Below are positions 7,724 through 16,395 of a stretch of 33,442 bases of DNA, in pieces. A program made the position numbers and the translations under genes. Positions within the stretch are counted from its first letter, which is position 1. The number at the start of each line of letters is the position of its first letter. Source of the DNA: Clostridia bacterium. GTDB lineage: Bacteria; Bacillota; Clostridia; Oscillospirales; CAG-272. The notes below the pieces were generated by a model. The model was not told the origin of the DNA. It saw nothing but the letters and a program-made list of their open reading frames with translations, and did not search any database. The stretch is taken from contig JAGBCV010000044.1 of the NCBI GenBank assembly GCA_017937845.1, positions 1-33,442 on the forward strand, given 5' to 3'.

Positions 7724-8427
7724 TACGCCTCTGCCTCCTTTTTCGGAAAGAATATCGCACCGAGCACCGCCGAAACGATGGCGCAAATGCTGATGGCAAG
7801 TCCCGAAGAAACCTTATTCAAGTAAGGCAGATAATAGAATGCGACACTGAGTCCGACGGAGATACCGACCACGACAAGCAAGGTCTTTTCTATCTTGGTT
7901 TGCGGAACGATGATGGCGACGAACATCGCGTAAATGGCAATGCAAAGCGCATTCATGATGATTTCGGGCAGGATATTGCCGAGAAGCGCGCCCAAAAGCG
8001 TACCGAACGTCCAGCCGAAAAACGGCATGGTCGCAAGTCCGAGAAAATACAGTCGGGATACGCTTTTTTCCGTGCTGGCAACGGCAAAAATCTCATCGGT
8101 CATGAAAAAACCGAGAAGCCAGCGGAAGATACCCTTGAATTTTTCATCCGTTTTCTGCGAAAGCGAAACGGACATAAACGAATAGCGGACGTTGATGGTA
8201 AGCTGAGAGATGAGCATTTCCGCATATGCTCCGGGAAGCATCATCGTGCCAATGCCCGAAAGCTGTCCCGCAGAGGTAAGGGTCGTCATGGAGATGACGA
8301 GCGCTTGCCAAAAGTGCAGTCCCATGGAAACTGCCATGATACCGAAGCTGAACGATACGGGAAAATATCCAAGCCCGATCGGTACGCCTGCGCGAACCCC
8401 TCTCAAATATGTACGTTTTGCGTTCAA
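7723..8427 (-). CDS. azlC: AzlC-type large subunit of a branched-chain amino acid exporter
   Basis: A 234-residue integral membrane protein of the AzlC family, with an N-terminal GVRAGVPIGLGYFPVSFSFG motif and about six to eight helices. It forms an amino acid exporter with AzlD. The apparent start is TTG at 8427, within TTGA that overlaps the stop codon of the upstream reductase by four bases. GGGAGA lies about 9 bases upstream. No suitably placed ATG exists before the conserved motif, so TTG is the best start. Translation is probably coupled to the reductase. Confidence 0.9.
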   Translation of the reverse strand: MNAKRTYLRGVRAGVPIGLGYFPVSFSFGIMAVSMGLHFWQALVISMTTLTSAGQLSGIGTMMLPGAYAEMLISQLTINVRYSFMSVSLSQKTDEKFKGIFRWLLGFFMTDEIFAVASTEKSVSRLYFLGLATMPFFGWTFGTLLGALLGNILPEIIMNALCIAIYAMFVAIIVPQTKIEKTLLVVVGISVGLSVAFYYLPYLNKVSSGLAISICAIVSAVLGAIFFPKKEAEA

Positions 8428-9446
8428 TTTCCTGCTTCTCCCATATCCACGGCAACTTTTTTGAGCATTTCACGAATCGGAAGCTCATAGGGGCATCTGG
8501 TTTCGCAGGTACCGCATCCGATGCAATCCTTCGCGGTCGCGCTCATGGAGAAATAACGGGATTTCGCCCAATCCGCAAGACCATAATGACGAAGATAGTT
8601 TGCAAACAGGAAATTCGACGGGATATTGATCCCCTTTGGACACGGCGCACAGTATCCGCAACGGCGGCAGAAGGTCTGACCAAGCTCCCCTGCGATCTTC
8701 GCGCACGCTTCCTTATCCTCTGCGGTAAGCGCGCCCATATCCGCGGCGGCTGCGTTCTGATAGACCTCGTTTGCATCGCCCATACCCGGAATCGCAATGG
8801 TGCAATTCGGATTTTGGAGGATATACTTCATGGCAAGCGTGCCATCCTCGATATTACCGCCCGCAAGAGGCTTCATCGCAATAAACGCGATATTTTTCTC
8901 CTTGCATTTCTGCATGAGCGCTTCGCCCTGGTTTTCCACAATGTTGTAGGGAAACATCACGGTTTCGATCTTATCTTCAAATTCCGTGATCAGGCGTTCG
9001 AGCGCCTCCACGCCGTGTGCCGTTGCACCGATATGCAAGATCTTGCCCTCTGCTTTTGCTTCGAGAAGCGCTTGATACGCGCCATTTTCACCAAAGCAGG
9101 CCGCAAACTCCGCATCGGTCTTGATGTTATGGATCTGATACAGATCGATATAGTCTGTACGAAGATTCTGAAGGCTCTTTTCGATGTCGGCTTTCATGCC
9201 CGCGTAATCACGCGCCATCGTTTTGGTCGCCAAAATGAATTTTTCGCGTCTGCCCTCCAAAGCCTCTCCGAGATATTCCTCCGAAACGGTATAGCCGCGC
9301 GCAGTATCAATATAATTGATGCCCGTTTCCACGCAAGCGTCGATGACCTTTCGTGTACCCTCCATGTCGGTTCTCTGGATCGGAATACCGCCAAGCCCCA
9401 CAACGGAAACGCGAAGTCCTGTTTTTCCAAGTGTCGTATATTTCAT
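8424..9446 (-). CDS. Aldo/keto reductase with C-terminal 4Fe-4S ferredoxin domain
   Basis: A 340-residue cytoplasmic oxidoreductase. Residues 1-235 form an aldo/keto reductase barrel with the catalytic tetrad visible as Asp47, Tyr52, Lys75 and His106 (YIDTARGY, ATKT, YQIHN). The C-terminus carries two cysteine clusters, CRRCGYCAPCPKG and CIGCGTCETRCPY, expected to hold two iron-sulfur clusters. This suits an anaerobe coupling carbonyl or alcohol chemistry to ferredoxin-like electron transfer; the substrate is unknown. The start at 9446 follows AAAGGAAT. Four bases overlap azlC, so reductase and exporter are made together. Confidence 0.9.
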   Translation of the reverse strand: MKYTTLGKTGLRVSVVGLGGIPIQRTDMEGTRKVIDACVETGINYIDTARGYTVSEEYLGEALEGRREKFILATKTMARDYAGMKADIEKSLQNLRTDYIDLYQIHNIKTDAEFAACFGENGAYQALLEAKAEGKILHIGATAHGVEALERLITEFEDKIETVMFPYNIVENQGEALMQKCKEKNIAFIAMKPLAGGNIEDGTLAMKYILQNPNCTIAIPGMGDANEVYQNAAAADMGALTAEDKEACAKIAGELGQTFCRRCGYCAPCPKGINIPSNFLFANYLRHYGLADWAKSRYFSMSATAKDCIGCGTCETRCPYELPIREMLKKVAVDMGEAGN

Positions 9447-9481
9447 ATTGATGATTCCTTTCTGAAACATGATACCCTTAT

Positions 9482-9510
9482 ATTATCCTTCTTTTTCCCC
9501 ATTTTGTAAA
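9482..9510 (-). promoter_or_regulatory. Promoter of the reductase-azlCD operon
   Basis: On the minus strand TTTACA (9510-9505) and GATAAT (9487-9482) are separated by 17 bases, 36 bases before the reductase start codon. Confidence 0.65.
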
Positions 9511-9550
9511 GAGGATTTTGAAAAAAATACGCAAAAATTCAAGAAAACGC

Positions 9551-9580
9551 TTGACCCTTTCCCGCTTAGCGTTTTATAAT
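9551..9580 (+). promoter_or_regulatory. Promoter of the SGNH hydrolase gene
   Basis: TTGACC (9551-9556) and TATAAT (9575-9580) have an 18-base spacer. They lie 37 bases before the start codon and are divergent from the reductase promoter. Confidence 0.7.
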
Positions 9581-9617
9581 AAGGATATGATATCATGTTT
9601 TGAAAGGAAAAGACGAT

Positions 9618-10424
9618 ATGAACATACAGGAATATATGAACGCGCTAACCGACGAAAATGAAAAACCGCTTGACAGGCTCGTGACAAACGGCGGATTTTG
9701 CGGTATCCTCAGAACCGTCGGCTGTGTCGGCGACAGCCTTTCCTCGGGTGAATTTGAAACGCTCGATAGGGAGGGCGGTCATCATTATTATGACGTTTTC
9801 GACTACTCGTGGGGACAGTTCATGGCGCGCGAGGCAGGCATCAAGGTCTATAATTTTTCCCGTGGCGGTATGAGCGCCAGACAGTATATGGAAACCTTTG
9901 CCGAGGAAAAGGACTTTTGGAATCCCGAGCTCAGATGCAAGGCGTATATCATCGCCCTCGGCGTGAACGATCTGCTCAATAATCACGAAACGCTCGGCTC
10001 GACAGACGATATCTGCCTTACAGACTATCGCAAGAACAAGCAGACCTTTGCGGGGCATTACGCCATGATCGTGCAAAGACTCAAGGAGATCGCGCCCGAT
10101 GCGAAATTTTTCTTCATGACCATGCCGGAGGAACACAATCGAAAAGAAATCCAAGACCTCAAAAACGCGCACGCCTCCCTCATGTATGCCTTCGCGGAAT
10201 TTTTCACCAATTCCTATGTCATCGACCTCAAGCGCTATGCGCCCGTTTACGACGAAGCGTTTAAGGAAAAATTTTATCTGAACGGGCATTTGAATGCCTG
10301 CGGTTACGCGCTGACCGCAAAAATGGTGCTTTCCTACATCGACTATATCATTCGCCATCATTTCGAGGATTTCAAGGAGATCGGTCTTGTAAACACACCT
10401 TGGAAAAATTACCCCAAGGTATAG
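9618..10424 (+). CDS. SGNH/GDSL-type hydrolase (probable esterase)
   Basis: A 268-residue cytoplasmic protein, no signal peptide. SGNH blocks are visible: Ser40 in GCVGDSLSSGE, Gly in SRGGMSARQ (about 83-84), Asn117 in ALGVNDLL, and His224 in LNGHLNACGY. The Asp usually three residues before the His is Leu here, so the enzyme may use a Ser-His dyad or another acidic residue. Members remove acyl groups from sugars, lipids or small esters; the substrate is unknown. The start at 9618 follows GAAAGGA; a TTG 18 bases upstream has no site. It is followed after 71 bases by the branching enzyme, so a role in glycan metabolism is possible but unproven. Confidence 0.82.
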   Translation: MNIQEYMNALTDENEKPLDRLVTNGGFCGILRTVGCVGDSLSSGEFETLDREGGHHYYDVFDYSWGQFMAREAGIKVYNFSRGGMSARQYMETFAEEKDFWNPELRCKAYIIALGVNDLLNNHETLGSTDDICLTDYRKNKQTFAGHYAMIVQRLKEIAPDAKFFFMTMPEEHNRKEIQDLKNAHASLMYAFAEFFTNSYVIDLKRYAPVYDEAFKEKFYLNGHLNACGYALTAKMVLSYIDYIIRHHFEDFKEIGLVNTPWKNYPKV

Positions 10425-10451
10425 ACAAAACGCCCCTTTTGGGTGTATAAT
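10422..10451 (+). promoter_or_regulatory. Possible promoter of the branching enzyme gene
   Basis: TAGACA (10422-10427, overlapping the SGNH stop codon) and TATAAT (10446-10451) have an 18-base spacer. The -10 is perfect and the -35 moderate. The gene could also be read from the SGNH promoter. Confidence 0.5.
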
Positions 10452-10495
10452 CAATCATAGAAATCGAAAATCGAAAGAAAGGACAGGTATCTTCC

Positions 10496-12505
10496 ATGTA
10501 TCAAATTTTGGAACTGAATCCACAGCTTGTTCCATATCAAAGCTATATCGACGAGCGCATGGCGCTTTATCACGAAGCCAAAGCCAAATTGCTCACAAAA
10601 TGCGGTACGCTGAATGAATTTGCAAACGCGCATCAATACTTCGGCTTTCATCACGTCAACGGCGGTTGGTATTACCGCGAATGGGCACCAAGCGCAAGCG
10701 CACTCTATCTGACGGGGGATTTCAACGGTTGGGATCGAACGAGCCATCCGCTGACACGCTTGGAGGACGGAAACTGGGAAATCTTTCTCAAGGGCGAAAA
10801 GACGCTTTGGGAAGGCTGCCGCGTCAAGGTCGTTATCGAATCCGCACTCGGCACGGCTGACCGTATTCCGCTTTATGCGCGCCGCGTGGTGCAGGACAAG
10901 GAAACGACGAGCTGGTGCGCCGAGGTCATCGACGACAGCAAGCGCTTCCGCTGGGGCGACGGTGATTTCAAGGCAGAAAAGGACCTTTATATTTACGAGG
11001 CGCATATCGGTATGTCGCAGGAGGAGGGCAAGGTCGCTTCCTATCGCGAATTTACGGACGACGTTCTGCCCCGCATCAAAAAAGCAGGCTACAACACCAT
11101 TCAGCTCATGGCGATCATGGAGCATCCCTACTACGGCAGCTTTGGCTATCAGGTATCCAATTTTTATGCGGCATCCAGCTGGTTTGGCAAGCCCGAGGAC
11201 CTCAAGCGTCTTGTCAACAAGGCGCACAAAATGGGCATCCGCGTTCTGCTCGACCTGGTCCATTCGCACGCCGTCAAGAACTACAACGAGGGCATCAATA
11301 TGTTCGACGGTACGGTCTGGCAATTCTTCCACGACGGTATGAAGGGCGAGCATCCCGCTTGGGGCACGAAATGCTTCAACTACGGTCATCCCGGTGTCAT
11401 TCATTTTTTGCTTTCCAATCTGAAATTCTGGATGGAGGAATACCATTTCGACGGCTTCCGCTTCGATGGCATCACCTCTATGCTTTATCATGACCACGGT
11501 CTTGGCGTCAGCTTCGACAGCAACGATAAATATTTTTCCGAAAACACCCACACGGAAGCCATCACGTATTTACAGCTTGCAAACGAGCTGATCCGTGAGG
11601 TAAACCCCAACGCCATCACCGTCGCGGAGGATATGTCGGGTATGCCCGGTATGTGTCTTCCCATCAAGGATGGCGGTATCGGCTTCGATTACCGTCTTGG
11701 CATGGGTATTCCCGATATGTGGATAAAGACCGCGGAAAAGGACGATCTCGCATGGGAGATCGGTCAGATGTGGGGCGACCTTTGCTTACGCCGTCCCGGA
11801 GAAAACACCGTTGCCTATATGGAAAGCCACGACCAAGCACTCGTCGGCGATAAAACGATGATCTCCCGTCTTGCCGACGCGCATATCTACACCGATATGA
11901 AAAAGGATTGCCATAATCCCGAAATCGACCGCGCGACCGCTCTCCATAAAATGATGCGTCTTTTCACGCTTTCCGCAGGCGGTGAGGGATATCTCAACTT
12001 CATGGGCAATGAGTTCGGTCATCCCGAATGGATCGACTTTCCGCGAGAGGGCAACGATTGGAGCTTCCATTATTGCCGCCGCCAGTGGAGTCTTTCGGAA
12101 AATTCCGAGCTGAAATATCAGGGACTTGGCGAATTTGACCGCGATATGATCAAGGTTGCAAAAAAGAACGATCTTTTCTCTCAAAGATTTGCTGACCTTT
12201 GCTCCATTCACGAGGACAACAAAACTATTGCATATTATCGCAGCGGTCTGCTCTTTGCTTTCAACTTCCATCCGCACAACTCGTATACGAACGTTCTCGT
12301 GCCGATTCCCGCCAACGCCGATTATACCCTCGCGCTTTCGAGTGACGATATGGCTTACGGCGGTTGGGAACGCATTGCGCATATCAAATATCATGCAAAA
12401 CGTATTGATGACAAGGATTATATCGAGCTTTATCTCCCCGCTCATACTGCCGTCGTTCTGAAAGAGGGACGCAGAAGAAAAATCGTTACCAAAAACGATA
12501 AATAA
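10496..12505 (+). CDS. glgB: 1,4-alpha-glucan (glycogen) branching enzyme, eukaryotic-like type
   Basis: A 669-residue enzyme that cuts alpha-1,4 glucan chains and rejoins them as alpha-1,6 branches. The order is an N-terminal CBM48 domain (YREWAPSASALYLTGDFNGW, about 59-78), a GH13 barrel and a C-terminal beta domain. Catalytic residues are Asp324 in FRFDGITSM, Glu378 in VAEDMSGMP and the transition-state Asp446 in ESHDQALVGD. Segments such as FGYQVSNFYAASSWFGKPED and GGEGYLNFMGNEFGHPEWID match, from memory, plant and animal branching enzymes (GH13 subfamily 8) better than the common bacterial form. The gene is separate from other glycogen genes. The start has GAAAGG 13 bases upstream, a long gap. 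It ends at a convergent terminator. Confidence 0.9.
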   Translation: MYQILELNPQLVPYQSYIDERMALYHEAKAKLLTKCGTLNEFANAHQYFGFHHVNGGWYYREWAPSASALYLTGDFNGWDRTSHPLTRLEDGNWEIFLKGEKTLWEGCRVKVVIESALGTADRIPLYARRVVQDKETTSWCAEVIDDSKRFRWGDGDFKAEKDLYIYEAHIGMSQEEGKVASYREFTDDVLPRIKKAGYNTIQLMAIMEHPYYGSFGYQVSNFYAASSWFGKPEDLKRLVNKAHKMGIRVLLDLVHSHAVKNYNEGINMFDGTVWQFFHDGMKGEHPAWGTKCFNYGHPGVIHFLLSNLKFWMEEYHFDGFRFDGITSMLYHDHGLGVSFDSNDKYFSENTHTEAITYLQLANELIREVNPNAITVAEDMSGMPGMCLPIKDGGIGFDYRLGMGIPDMWIKTAEKDDLAWEIGQMWGDLCLRRPGENTVAYMESHDQALVGDKTMISRLADAHIYTDMKKDCHNPEIDRATALHKMMRLFTLSAGGEGYLNFMGNEFGHPEWIDFPREGNDWSFHYCRRQWSLSENSELKYQGLGEFDRDMIKVAKKNDLFSQRFADLCSIHEDNKTIAYYRSGLLFAFNFHPHNSYTNVLVPIPANADYTLALSSDDMAYGGWERIAHIKYHAKRIDDKDYIELYLPAHTAVVLKEGRRRKIVTKNDK

Positions 12506-12516
12506 ACCAAACATAA

Positions 12517-12550
12517 AAACGCTGTGGCGATGCCACAGCGTTTCTGTTTT
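12517..12550. terminator. Bidirectional terminator between the branching enzyme and lipoprotein genes
   Basis: A 12-bp perfect stem AAACGCTGTGGC/GCCACAGCGTTT with a 3-base loop has T-runs on both strands. It separates convergent genes ending at 12505 and 12552 and closes the large minus-strand transport block. Confidence 0.92.
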
Positions 12551-12551
12551 C

Positions 12552-13403
12552 TTATTCCGCGATCACGAAGGTTACTTCGTAGGGGGTGGAAGCCATCTGG
12601 GATGCCTTGAGAGAAATGGTCAAGGTATCGTTTGCGGTAAGCGCACCCTCGGTCACGTTGCCCTCGGAGTCGGTGAAGATGAACTTGTTGCCGTCAAGGG
12701 TATACGTACCGCTTGCGGAGGAGCCGTCCATTTCGGTTTCGCCCATGGCGAACTTAACGGCATACGAGAACGCGCCGTCTGCACCGACGGTCGCGGTATA
12801 CTGATAAAGGACCGTTCCTGCCATCGGGCTTACCTTTTCATAGGTCGCTTTGTATGTGCCCTGTGCGATGGTGTAGGTTTCTGTAGTTTCAGGGCCTTCG
12901 TCGCCCTTACCGTCTTCTTCGCCGCCCGTGGGGATATCACTTGCAAAGGTGAAAACGATATCGCCAACGAGTGCACGCTGAATGGTCGCCATGCCGTAGG
13001 GGAAATCTGCGGTCATTTTGAGCGTGCCGTCTTTCTGAACGACAAAGGTACAGGTTCTTTCATCGGTATAGGTCATGGTATAGCAGGTATCGGTAAGCGC
13101 GTAAGTACCTGCACCCTTTTCTTCATTCGCATCGTTTGCGAGAACGAATTTGCCATCGGAATCCAAGGTCAGAACAAAGTTCCATGTCATATTCATTTCG
13201 CCGCTGGCATAAGAGGAGGTCGCGGTATAAACGCCTGCCTTAAATTCGCCTTCGTTGACAGCGGGGACTTCGGGGGTCTCAGGGGCTTCCGTGGTGGTTT
13301 CCGCGGGAGTGGAATCGGTGGTGGATTCGGTATCGGTGTTACCGCAAGCGGTGGCGGTGAGCATCATACCGAGAATCAAAGCAAAAGAAAGAATACGTTT
13401 CAT
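12552..13403 (-). CDS. Surface lipoprotein with two beta-rich repeats, paralogue of the 20178 lipoprotein
   Basis: A 283-residue predicted lipoprotein. The signal peptide runs MKRILSFALILGMMLTATAC with lipidation at Cys20. A Thr/Glu/Pro linker (about 22-50) follows, then two beta-rich modules at about 54-155 and 183-283. Each is built of strands ending in GTY-x4-D-type turns (GTYALTDTCYTMTY, GTYTLDGNKFIF), suggesting lipocalin-like or META-like barrels. The second module aligns with the C-terminal half of the lipoprotein at 20178 (KVSPMAGTV versus KVSGMGATV, and GTYTLDGNK versus GTYTVDGDK). It is the last gene of the importer operon, 30 bases after the second ATPase gene, with GGAG before the start. 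An accessory ligand-binding role is inferred. Confidence 0.72.
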   Translation of the reverse strand: MKRILSFALILGMMLTATACGNTDTESTTDSTPAETTTEAPETPEVPAVNEGEFKAGVYTATSSYASGEMNMTWNFVLTLDSDGKFVLANDANEEKGAGTYALTDTCYTMTYTDERTCTFVVQKDGTLKMTADFPYGMATIQRALVGDIVFTFASDIPTGGEEDGKGDEGPETTETYTIAQGTYKATYEKVSPMAGTVLYQYTATVGADGAFSYAVKFAMGETEMDGSSASGTYTLDGNKFIFTDSEGNVTEGALTANDTLTISLKASQMASTPYEVTFVIAE

Positions 13404-13433
13404 AATGATGATAACTCCTGATGTAAAAATAGA

Positions 13434-14408
13434 TTATTTGTAATTCAAATGGCATCTTGCCATATGGTCCTCCGAAAGCTTGGCAAACGGAGGCAAGGGA
13501 CTCGTTTGACAAAATTCGCACGCCTTGGGACAACGGTTCGCAAAACGGCAAAGGTCAGGTGGGTTAATAGGGCTTCGCGCTTCTCCCGAAAGAATGATGC
13601 GCTCGCGTTTCTTCTTCGGATTGACCTCCAAGATCGCAGACATCAAGGCTTCCGTATACGGACACGCGGGATTTTCAAAAATCTTTTCTGTCGCACCGCA
13701 TTCCATGACCTCTCCGAGATACATGACCGCCATATGGTCGGTGATATGCTTGATGAGCGACAAGTTATGCGAAATGAAAAGATACGTCAATTCAAATTCC
13801 TCACGCAAGTCAAGAAGCAGATTGCATATCTGCGAATGAACGGACACGTCAAGCGCCGAGGTCGGTTCGTCGCAAATGATAAGCTCTGCATCGGAGATGA
13901 GCGCTCTGGCAATGGCGATTCTCTGACGCTGACCGCCCGAAAATTCAAAAACATAGCGGTCAAGGTCCGCAAGAGAAAGTCCCACCTTCTCAACGAGCGA
14001 CGCCGCGCGGTCGCACAGGAGCTTTTCATTTCGCTCGCCTGCGATATAGAGCGGCTCGGAGATGATCTCCCAAACCTTAAAACGGGTATTCAGCGAGGAA
14101 TACGGGTCCTGAAAGACCGTCTGCATATGACGGCGAACGTCCTTCCATTCCGACGCTTTCGTTTTGGCATCGATCGTATGACCAAAACATTCAATCGAGC
14201 CCGAGGTGATCGGAACAAAGCCGAGAATGGCATTGGCAAGCGTGGTCTTGCCGCATCCCGATTCCCCGACAAGACCGTAGATCTCGCCCTTTTTGATTTC
14301 AATATTGACATTTTGTACGGCGGAAAGTCTGTCTGCTTTGCCGAAGATATTTTTTCTGACCTTAAAATCCACGGTAAGGTCATTGGTTTTCAAAATTACT
14401 TCTCCCAT
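13434..14408 (-). CDS. oppF: Oligopeptide/dipeptide-type ABC importer, second ATP-binding protein
   Basis: A 324-residue ATPase of the OppF/DppF family. It powers the importer together with the neighbouring OppD-type subunit. Walker A is GESGCGKTT (about 52-60), signature FSGGQRQR, Walker B LIICDEPTSALD, followed by the switch histidine in LFISHNLS. The C-terminal extension typical of this family includes NPACPYTEALMSAI and a Cys-rich end (CRFANRCPKACEFC), a possible metal or iron-sulfur site. The start lies in the last codons of the OppD-type gene (13-base overlap) with GGAGGAG just upstream. The substrate could be peptides, nickel chelates or other small cargo; the symbol denotes the family only. 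Confidence 0.9.
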   Translation of the reverse strand: MGEVILKTNDLTVDFKVRKNIFGKADRLSAVQNVNIEIKKGEIYGLVGESGCGKTTLANAILGFVPITSGSIECFGHTIDAKTKASEWKDVRRHMQTVFQDPYSSLNTRFKVWEIISEPLYIAGERNEKLLCDRAASLVEKVGLSLADLDRYVFEFSGGQRQRIAIARALISDAELIICDEPTSALDVSVHSQICNLLLDLREEFELTYLFISHNLSLIKHITDHMAVMYLGEVMECGATEKIFENPACPYTEALMSAILEVNPKKKRERIILSGEARSPINPPDLCRFANRCPKACEFCQTSPLPPFAKLSEDHMARCHLNYK

Positions 14409-15391
14409 AACTCCTCCGCGTCATAATAACAGCGCACTGTTCTGCCGTTTCCGATATCACGAAGTGGCGGCTGTTTCTTTTTGCAAAGCTCGGTGCAATA
14501 CGAGCAACGATTGGAAAAATAACATCCGCTCGGCTTATGCATCGGGTGCGGAACGCTTTTCGGGATCTGCACGAAGCGTTCCACCCTTTCATCAATACCG
14601 GGGACGGTATCGACGAGCGCTTTCGTATAGGGATGCTTCGGATTTTCCAAAATCTCCTGCACCGTTCCCTCCTCTACGATCTTACCGCAATACATGACGT
14701 AAACGCGATCCGCCATTTCACGGACGACGCCGAGGTCATGGGTGATCATAAGCAGGGACATCTTTTCTTTTTCGCAACGCTCGGAAATGAGCTTCAATAT
14801 CTGCGCTTGGATCGTAACGTCAAGAGCGGTCGTCGGCTCGTCTGCAATGAGAAGACGAGGCGAAAGCGAGGTCGCCATGGCAATCAGGATCCTCTGCTTC
14901 AGTCCGCCCGAAAGCTCGTGCGGATACTGACCCGCTCGCATCTCGGGGTCGGGGATACCGACCTTTTTCATCATTTCGATGCTATGGCGTCTTGCTTCCT
15001 TTTTCTTCATCTTCATATGATAGATAAAGACCTCGTCGAGCTGTTCGCCAATGGTCATGACGGGATTCAGAAACGTAGAGGGGTCCTGGAAGATCATTGC
15101 CATTTCCTCGGCGCGGAGCGCGAGCATCTCTGTCTCCGTTTTGGAAAGCAAGTCATGCGTTTTGCCGTCCTTGGAAACAAAGGTCAAGGCATCTGCCGTT
15201 ATATAGGCGGGAGGGGTATTGAGAAGGCGCATACAAGCAAGGCTCGTTACGCTCTTACCGCATCCCGATTCCCCGACGATGGCAACGCGCTCACCCTCGC
15301 CGACGGTGATGGTGACACCCTCAACGGCGCGGACAAAGCCTTCACCTGCGCGGAAAAGAACCTTCAAATTTTGAATGTTAAGTACGTTCAT
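14396..15391 (-). CDS. oppD: Oligopeptide/dipeptide-type ABC importer, first ATP-binding protein
   Basis: A 331-residue ATPase of the OppD/DppD family. Walker A is GESGCGKSV (about 40-48), the Q-loop is in AMIFQDPSTFLNPV, the signature LSGGLKQR, Walker B LLIADEPTTALD, and the H-loop LMITHDLG. A C-terminal cluster, CYFSNRCSYCTELC, holds four cysteines; comparable clusters in DppD-type proteins bind iron-sulfur. Its start overlaps the OppC-type stop by four bases (ATGA). With OppF it would form the heterodimeric motor. Confidence 0.92.
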   Translation of the reverse strand: MNVLNIQNLKVLFRAGEGFVRAVEGVTITVGEGERVAIVGESGCGKSVTSLACMRLLNTPPAYITADALTFVSKDGKTHDLLSKTETEMLALRAEEMAMIFQDPSTFLNPVMTIGEQLDEVFIYHMKMKKKEARRHSIEMMKKVGIPDPEMRAGQYPHELSGGLKQRILIAMATSLSPRLLIADEPTTALDVTIQAQILKLISERCEKEKMSLLMITHDLGVVREMADRVYVMYCGKIVEEGTVQEILENPKHPYTKALVDTVPGIDERVERFVQIPKSVPHPMHKPSGCYFSNRCSYCTELCKKKQPPLRDIGNGRTVRCYYDAEELWEK

Positions 15392-16392
15392 GTTCGTTTC
15401 CCTCCCGCTTCAAATTCCGCTTTCAAAGCCTTCGCTTCGTCCGCGGTCATTTCCGTCATTTCCGCAAAAACGGCGTTTGCCGCTTCATAAGGGGTCGCCC
15501 CCTTATGACGGTTATCCTTTTTGCGCCTCATCTTCGGATTCAAAATCTCCTCAAGCGCATAGCCGATCTGCATAAAGCCGAACACGGTAATGAAGATGGC
15601 AACGCCGGGCGCAAGCACCCAAGCCCAAAGTCCCGACGTAAAGGCGCTCTCCTGCGCCGCAACGAGGATCTTACCCCAGCTCATGACGGAGGGGTCGCCG
15701 AGTCCGATAAAGCTGAGCCCCGCTTCGGCGATCATAAAGCCCGCGCAGGAAAGCGCGGTATTCATGATGAGAAGATGGGAAACGGAGGGCATGATATGTC
15801 GGAACATGATATAATTTTTGGAACCGCCCGCAAGCTCTGCCGCACGGATATAGTTCATATTCATGATGGAAAGCACCTGTGCGCGAACCATTCTCGCCGT
15901 GCCACACCAGCCGATGAGTGTGAAGATGGCAATCATCATGAGATAGCTCGAAGAAAGATTGCTCATGATCATCATAAGCGGTGTCGTCGGAATGACGAGC
16001 AGGACGTTGATGACGTTGAGGATCACGGCGGCACTGACCTTGCCGAAATAAGCAGAAACGATACCGAGCGTCGCGCCGAGAAGCGTTACGCAAAGTCCCG
16101 TTGTAATACCGATGATAAGCGAGATGCGCGCACCGTAAAGAATCTGCGTCAAGATATCGATGCCGTTTTTATCCGTACCGAGAAGATGCTCGGCGGAGGG
16201 CTTGGCAAGCCCGTTTGCAATATCGTAATCGTCAAGCGCATACGGCGTGAGCATCGGACCGAAAATCGCCGCCAAAACGACGATGCCGACGAGGATCACG
16301 CCAAGTCTGCCCTTTCGATTTTTCAGCACGCTCAGAAGAAAGCGTCCGATCTTTCGAGCCGCGGCGAAAATACGTGTTTTGATATTTTTCAT
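15388..16392 (-). CDS. oppC: Oligopeptide/dipeptide-type ABC importer, permease C
   Basis: A 334-residue inner-membrane permease with about six helices. An N-terminal OppC segment contains HLLGTDKNGIDILTQILYGA (about 69-88). The ATPase-contact EAA loop is visible as YIRAAELAGGSKNYIMFRHI. A hydrophilic C-terminal tail of about 50 residues, rich in Lys, Glu and Ala, follows the last helix and is longer than usual. The start is 3 bases after the OppB-type stop, with AGAGGTG inside the preceding gene. Expected partner: the permease at 16396. Confidence 0.92.
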   Translation of the reverse strand: MKNIKTRIFAAARKIGRFLLSVLKNRKGRLGVILVGIVVLAAIFGPMLTPYALDDYDIANGLAKPSAEHLLGTDKNGIDILTQILYGARISLIIGITTGLCVTLLGATLGIVSAYFGKVSAAVILNVINVLLVIPTTPLMMIMSNLSSSYLMMIAIFTLIGWCGTARMVRAQVLSIMNMNYIRAAELAGGSKNYIMFRHIMPSVSHLLIMNTALSCAGFMIAEAGLSFIGLGDPSVMSWGKILVAAQESAFTSGLWAWVLAPGVAIFITVFGFMQIGYALEEILNPKMRRKKDNRHKGATPYEAANAVFAEMTEMTADEAKALKAEFEAGGKRT

Positions 16393-16395
16393 TTC

